Assembly: GCA_029339505.1 (NCBI GenBank)
Contig: JAQISU010000057.1
Location: 3,878,001 to 3,942,000 of the forward strand
Direction of reading: 5' to 3'
Origin: Unio delphinus
Lineage: Eukaryota; Mollusca; Bivalvia; Unionida; Unionidae
DNA: 64,000 nt
Position numbers and translations under genes: made by a program. The stretch's first letter is position 1. Every line of letters starts with the position of its first letter. The notes below the pieces were generated by a model. It was not told where the DNA came from. It did not search any database and worked only from the letters and a program-made list of their open reading frames with translations. This document shows positions 61,738 to 64,000 of the stretch, one piece after another.

Positions 61738-62050
61738 TGTGGCCTAGTGGTTAGAGCGTCCGCGGCGGAAGCTTGAGATCATTGGATCGATCCCCGGAAG
61801 AGTCATATTAAAGACATAAAATTGTACTAACAGCTGCCTCGCTTGGCGCTCAGCATTAAGGGGTTAGTGTTAGGATTGGTTGGTCTGGTGTCAGGATAAT
61901 GTGACTGGGTGGGACATCATGCTACGTGTCTACGGCATGATGCCCCAGTGCTAGGTATCACTATAAACTGCCTCACTGCAGTTATCTTAGCGATATGACT
62001 GAAAACATTTTAAAGCTACGTTAAGAATCCTAAACAAACAAACAAAGAAA
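61738..62050 (+). mobile_element. tRNA-derived SINE type A, unit 4 (undup licated head)
   Basis: Copy with a cleaner tRNA head: GTGGCCTAGTGGTTAGAGCG (box A) and GGATCGATCCCCGG (box B). The GCGTCCGCGG segment is present once, so this is probably the ancestral form of the units' SINE. Confidence 0.75.
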
Positions 62051-62109
62051 TGGACAACTCAGATTTAAGTCATTACGATAGTATCCACTTTCACAAACCC
62101 ACACAAATT

Positions 62110-62500
62110 AAGTGTACGAAATCAAAGGATACTATATTATACGGATTATGCGGTGTCCACATTTTGATGCACACAGGCGGTTCCAGGTGGTAACATTGGC
62201 AACGGTGGTTGCGGGTGGCTGGGACACAGCTCGTTGACCTCTTACACTAGCTGGAACAAGATGCTTAATGGATCTCAGAGAGTTCTGTGGAAGTGTTCCA
62301 ACTGACTGATATGCTTTCGGTACACAGTCCACGTTTCACGGCCATACAAGAGAGATGTGAGGACAACTGCATTGTACACCTTCATATTTGTTGAGAGGCG
62401 TATTTCCTTGTGCTGTAAGACCTTGCTTCAGAATCTTCCGAATGCTTGACTGGCATTTTGGATCATCGCAGTGATCTTTTTGTCTAGGTAGCCATCAATG
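62110..62500 (-). pseudogene. LINE reverse transcriptase fragment, unit 4
   Basis: The minus strand contains the same post-palm region as the other units, but more degraded. It keeps coding sequence upstream (IDGYLDKKITAMIQNASQAF) that is replaced by CT repeats in units 1-3. Confidence 0.65.
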
Positions 62501-62501
62501 A

Positions 62502-62611
<110 letters not shown>

Positions 62612-62862
62612 GGAAGCTTTACTTTGCACACAGCTACCTTCTCATTAATTGTAGCATTATGTTTGGTGGTTATCTTCCATAAATTAAAAATGCCAGAAGT
62701 ATGATCCCAACAGATTTCTGCTTTGTTTCTAAGTCCATATTACTTGTTGACTAAATCATCCACCCAATGCAAATAGGCAGTGAAGCCGTTTTGCAAACTG
62801 ATAGGTTCGGTAGCTCCATTGGTATGAGTGAATGTGGTTTTGGATTTTTAACGAAACTTGAA

Positions 62863-63141
62863 CAATTTTACAATCATATCGCTACGATGTCTGCAGTGTG
62901 GCAGTTTATATTGTTGTCTCGCATTGATACATCATGCCCTAGACATGAAGTATCGTGTCCCACTTAGTCACATTATTCTGACACCAGGTCGACTTGTCCT
63001 ATTAGTATCCACTAAATGCTGCACGCCAAGCGAGGAAACTGTTAGTACCATTTTCTAAGACTTTGGTATCACTCGGCCGGGGTTGAACCCGCGACCTCCC
63101 GCATCCGAGGCAGATGAATAATCCACTAGGCCACTGGAGTG
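62863..63141 (-). mobile_element. Complete type A SINE on the minus strand at the right edge of the array
   Basis: The minus strand has box A in CAGTGGCCTAGTGGATTA and box B in GGTTCAACCCC near 63,070-63,135. The type A body (GCTTGGCGTGCAGCATTTAG, AATGTGACTAAGTGGGACAC) follows, and a tail through TGCAGACATCGTAGCGATAT. The tail part (62,863-62,895) is also found at each internal unit junction, where the rest of the SINE is missing. Confidence 0.75.
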
Positions 63142-63500
63142 GTCAGATACGTTGGTACAGTGATGGGTTTGTATCCATATGAAGCAGGTCTGATACCTTC
63201 CAAAGCTATTCTGGTTAAAGTGCTTTTGTATGACCATGAAAAAGCACCGTGTTCCCATTGCCACGGCACTGTATATACAATTAAAATTATGTGCATGCTA
63301 GAGGGACAGAGGAAGATAGATGTGCAGTCATCAGTAGTAGACTGTGCTGTTAAATTTGAGGCATATGCTACATAATAATTTACAATGTCAGTTAAACATA
63401 CCAGAAAACCATCCTTCTATTAACTATTAGAAACTAACTGAAAATAACAGTTTATGTTATGAAACATTCGAAGATATTTTAAATATGATAATATCTATTG
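63142..63500. other. Unique DNA, no supportable gene
   Basis: One 78-codon plus-strand frame (63139-63375) with two Cys-His pairs (CSHCHGT) is present but too short and isolated to call. No repeat seen. Confidence 0.4.
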
Positions 63501-63504
63501 TAGA

Positions 63505-63875
63505 AACTTCAAAACGTTCAACAAACAGCTGTTCGGATCGTTCATAAAATAACACGATCGGAGCACACTTCCCCGCTGATCTGTACCCTACACTGGCTAT
63601 CCGTTCGATCCAGAATCAAACACAAAACGTTTTAACTGTTTTCTCTGTTTTCTCTGTGCCGTTTCATTGACGGACTCCAGTTCAACATAACAATCTGACA
63701 TTACCCAGGTATACACACCAGAAAGATGATACTTACGCTCCTCTTCTGACAATCGTGTACGCATTATTCATACTATGAAAATGAAGTCATATGGTCAACG
63801 TTGTTTTGCATACCAGGACCCAGAACGAATTGCCATTGACAGAAAAAAGACACAGTTGTTCGTTTTATGATTGCT
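63505..63875 (+). pseudogene. Decayed LINE reverse transcriptase 3' end (CR1/jockey-like)
   Basis: Plus-strand frames read VQQTAVRIVHKITRSEHTSP, then LHWLSVRSRIKHKTF, a break, YTPER-like and SSSDNR-like remnants near 63,715-63,760, then a piece near 63,775-63,840 that matches the family's KTKSYGQR-FAFQ-P region. This is the typical C-terminal region of CR1/jockey-type reverse transcriptases after the palm. Several stops and frameshifts show it is dead. Confidence 0.6.
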
Positions 63876-64000
63876 CTTGAAAATAAATTTTTTCGACTGC
63901 AAGAACAAACTTAAAGACCTAATAATGTTTCATACCTTAAAAAGGTTCATCATTTTTATGTTTTCTGATTTATTAGTGTTTGTTTTGTGTTTTGCTTTTG

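Noticed and set aside
63139..63375. 78-codon plus-strand frame with CSHCHGT
   Set aside because: Short, isolated, no repeat of the Cys pattern needed for a zinc site, and partly covers the SINE edge.

Overview
The window looks like nuclear DNA of an animal, most likely a marine invertebrate and probably a mollusc. The evidence is AT-rich intergenic DNA with few long open frames, long GA/CT/TA/CA microsatellites, tRNA-headed SINEs, non-LTR retrotransposon fragments, and a large integrated DNA virus/transposon of the Polinton (Maverick)/adintovirus type. No host protein-coding gene is convincingly recognisable. The species call is inference.

Region 1 (1 to about 12,540) is the right part of a Polinton/adintovirus-like element; its left part lies outside the window. 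The minus strand of the left half carries the virion module: an unrecognised partial gene at the edge, an adenain-like cysteine protease, a small hydrophobic/basic virion protein, the double-jelly-roll-type major capsid protein (interrupted by one in-frame TAA), a basic glycine-motif protein and a charged protein with a frameshifted tail. Next, still on the minus strand, come an unknown protein, an HNH/homing-type endonuclease and a two-cluster zinc-binding protein. The plus strand then carries a long replication gene: a low-complexity lysine-rich repeat leader, a family-B DNA polymerase core, a superfamily-1 helicase and a terminal HNH-like zinc domain. It is broken by an A-run frameshift, a 221-bp tandem duplication, a TGA and a second frameshift. 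A D,D35E integrase and a zinc-ribbon/phospholipase-A2-like gene (also frameshifted) lie on the minus strand, and the A32/FtsK-like packaging ATPase on the plus strand. The element appears to end in a 16-bp inverted repeat that encloses two ~80-bp repeats. Protease, integrase and ATPase frames are intact; polymerase, capsid, PLA2 and coiled-coil-like genes are broken, so this copy is probably a young but non-autonomous fossil.

Region 2 (about 12,540 to 30,905) is AT-rich DNA with microsatellites and small repeats. I see no gene I can support beyond weak hints.

Region 3 (about 30,906 to 62,895) is a tandem array of four units of about 8.4 kb (7.9, 8.5, 8.4 and 7.2 kb). Units 2 and 3 are almost identical; unit 1 has a ~0.5-kb deletion; unit 4 is the most diverged, with a ~1.2-kb deletion and a private 87-bp palindrome. 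Each unit holds nested direct repeats, decayed pieces of what looks like a second virus-type capsid gene (lost from unit 4 except its first part), a TA microsatellite (absent in unit 4), two tRNA-derived SINEs, and a reverse-transcriptase fragment split by a microsatellite. The unit junctions fall inside the tail of a minus-strand SINE that is complete only at the right end of the array (62,863-63,141).

Region 4 (63,142 to 64,000) is unique DNA ending in a decayed 3' end of a CR1/jockey-like LINE.
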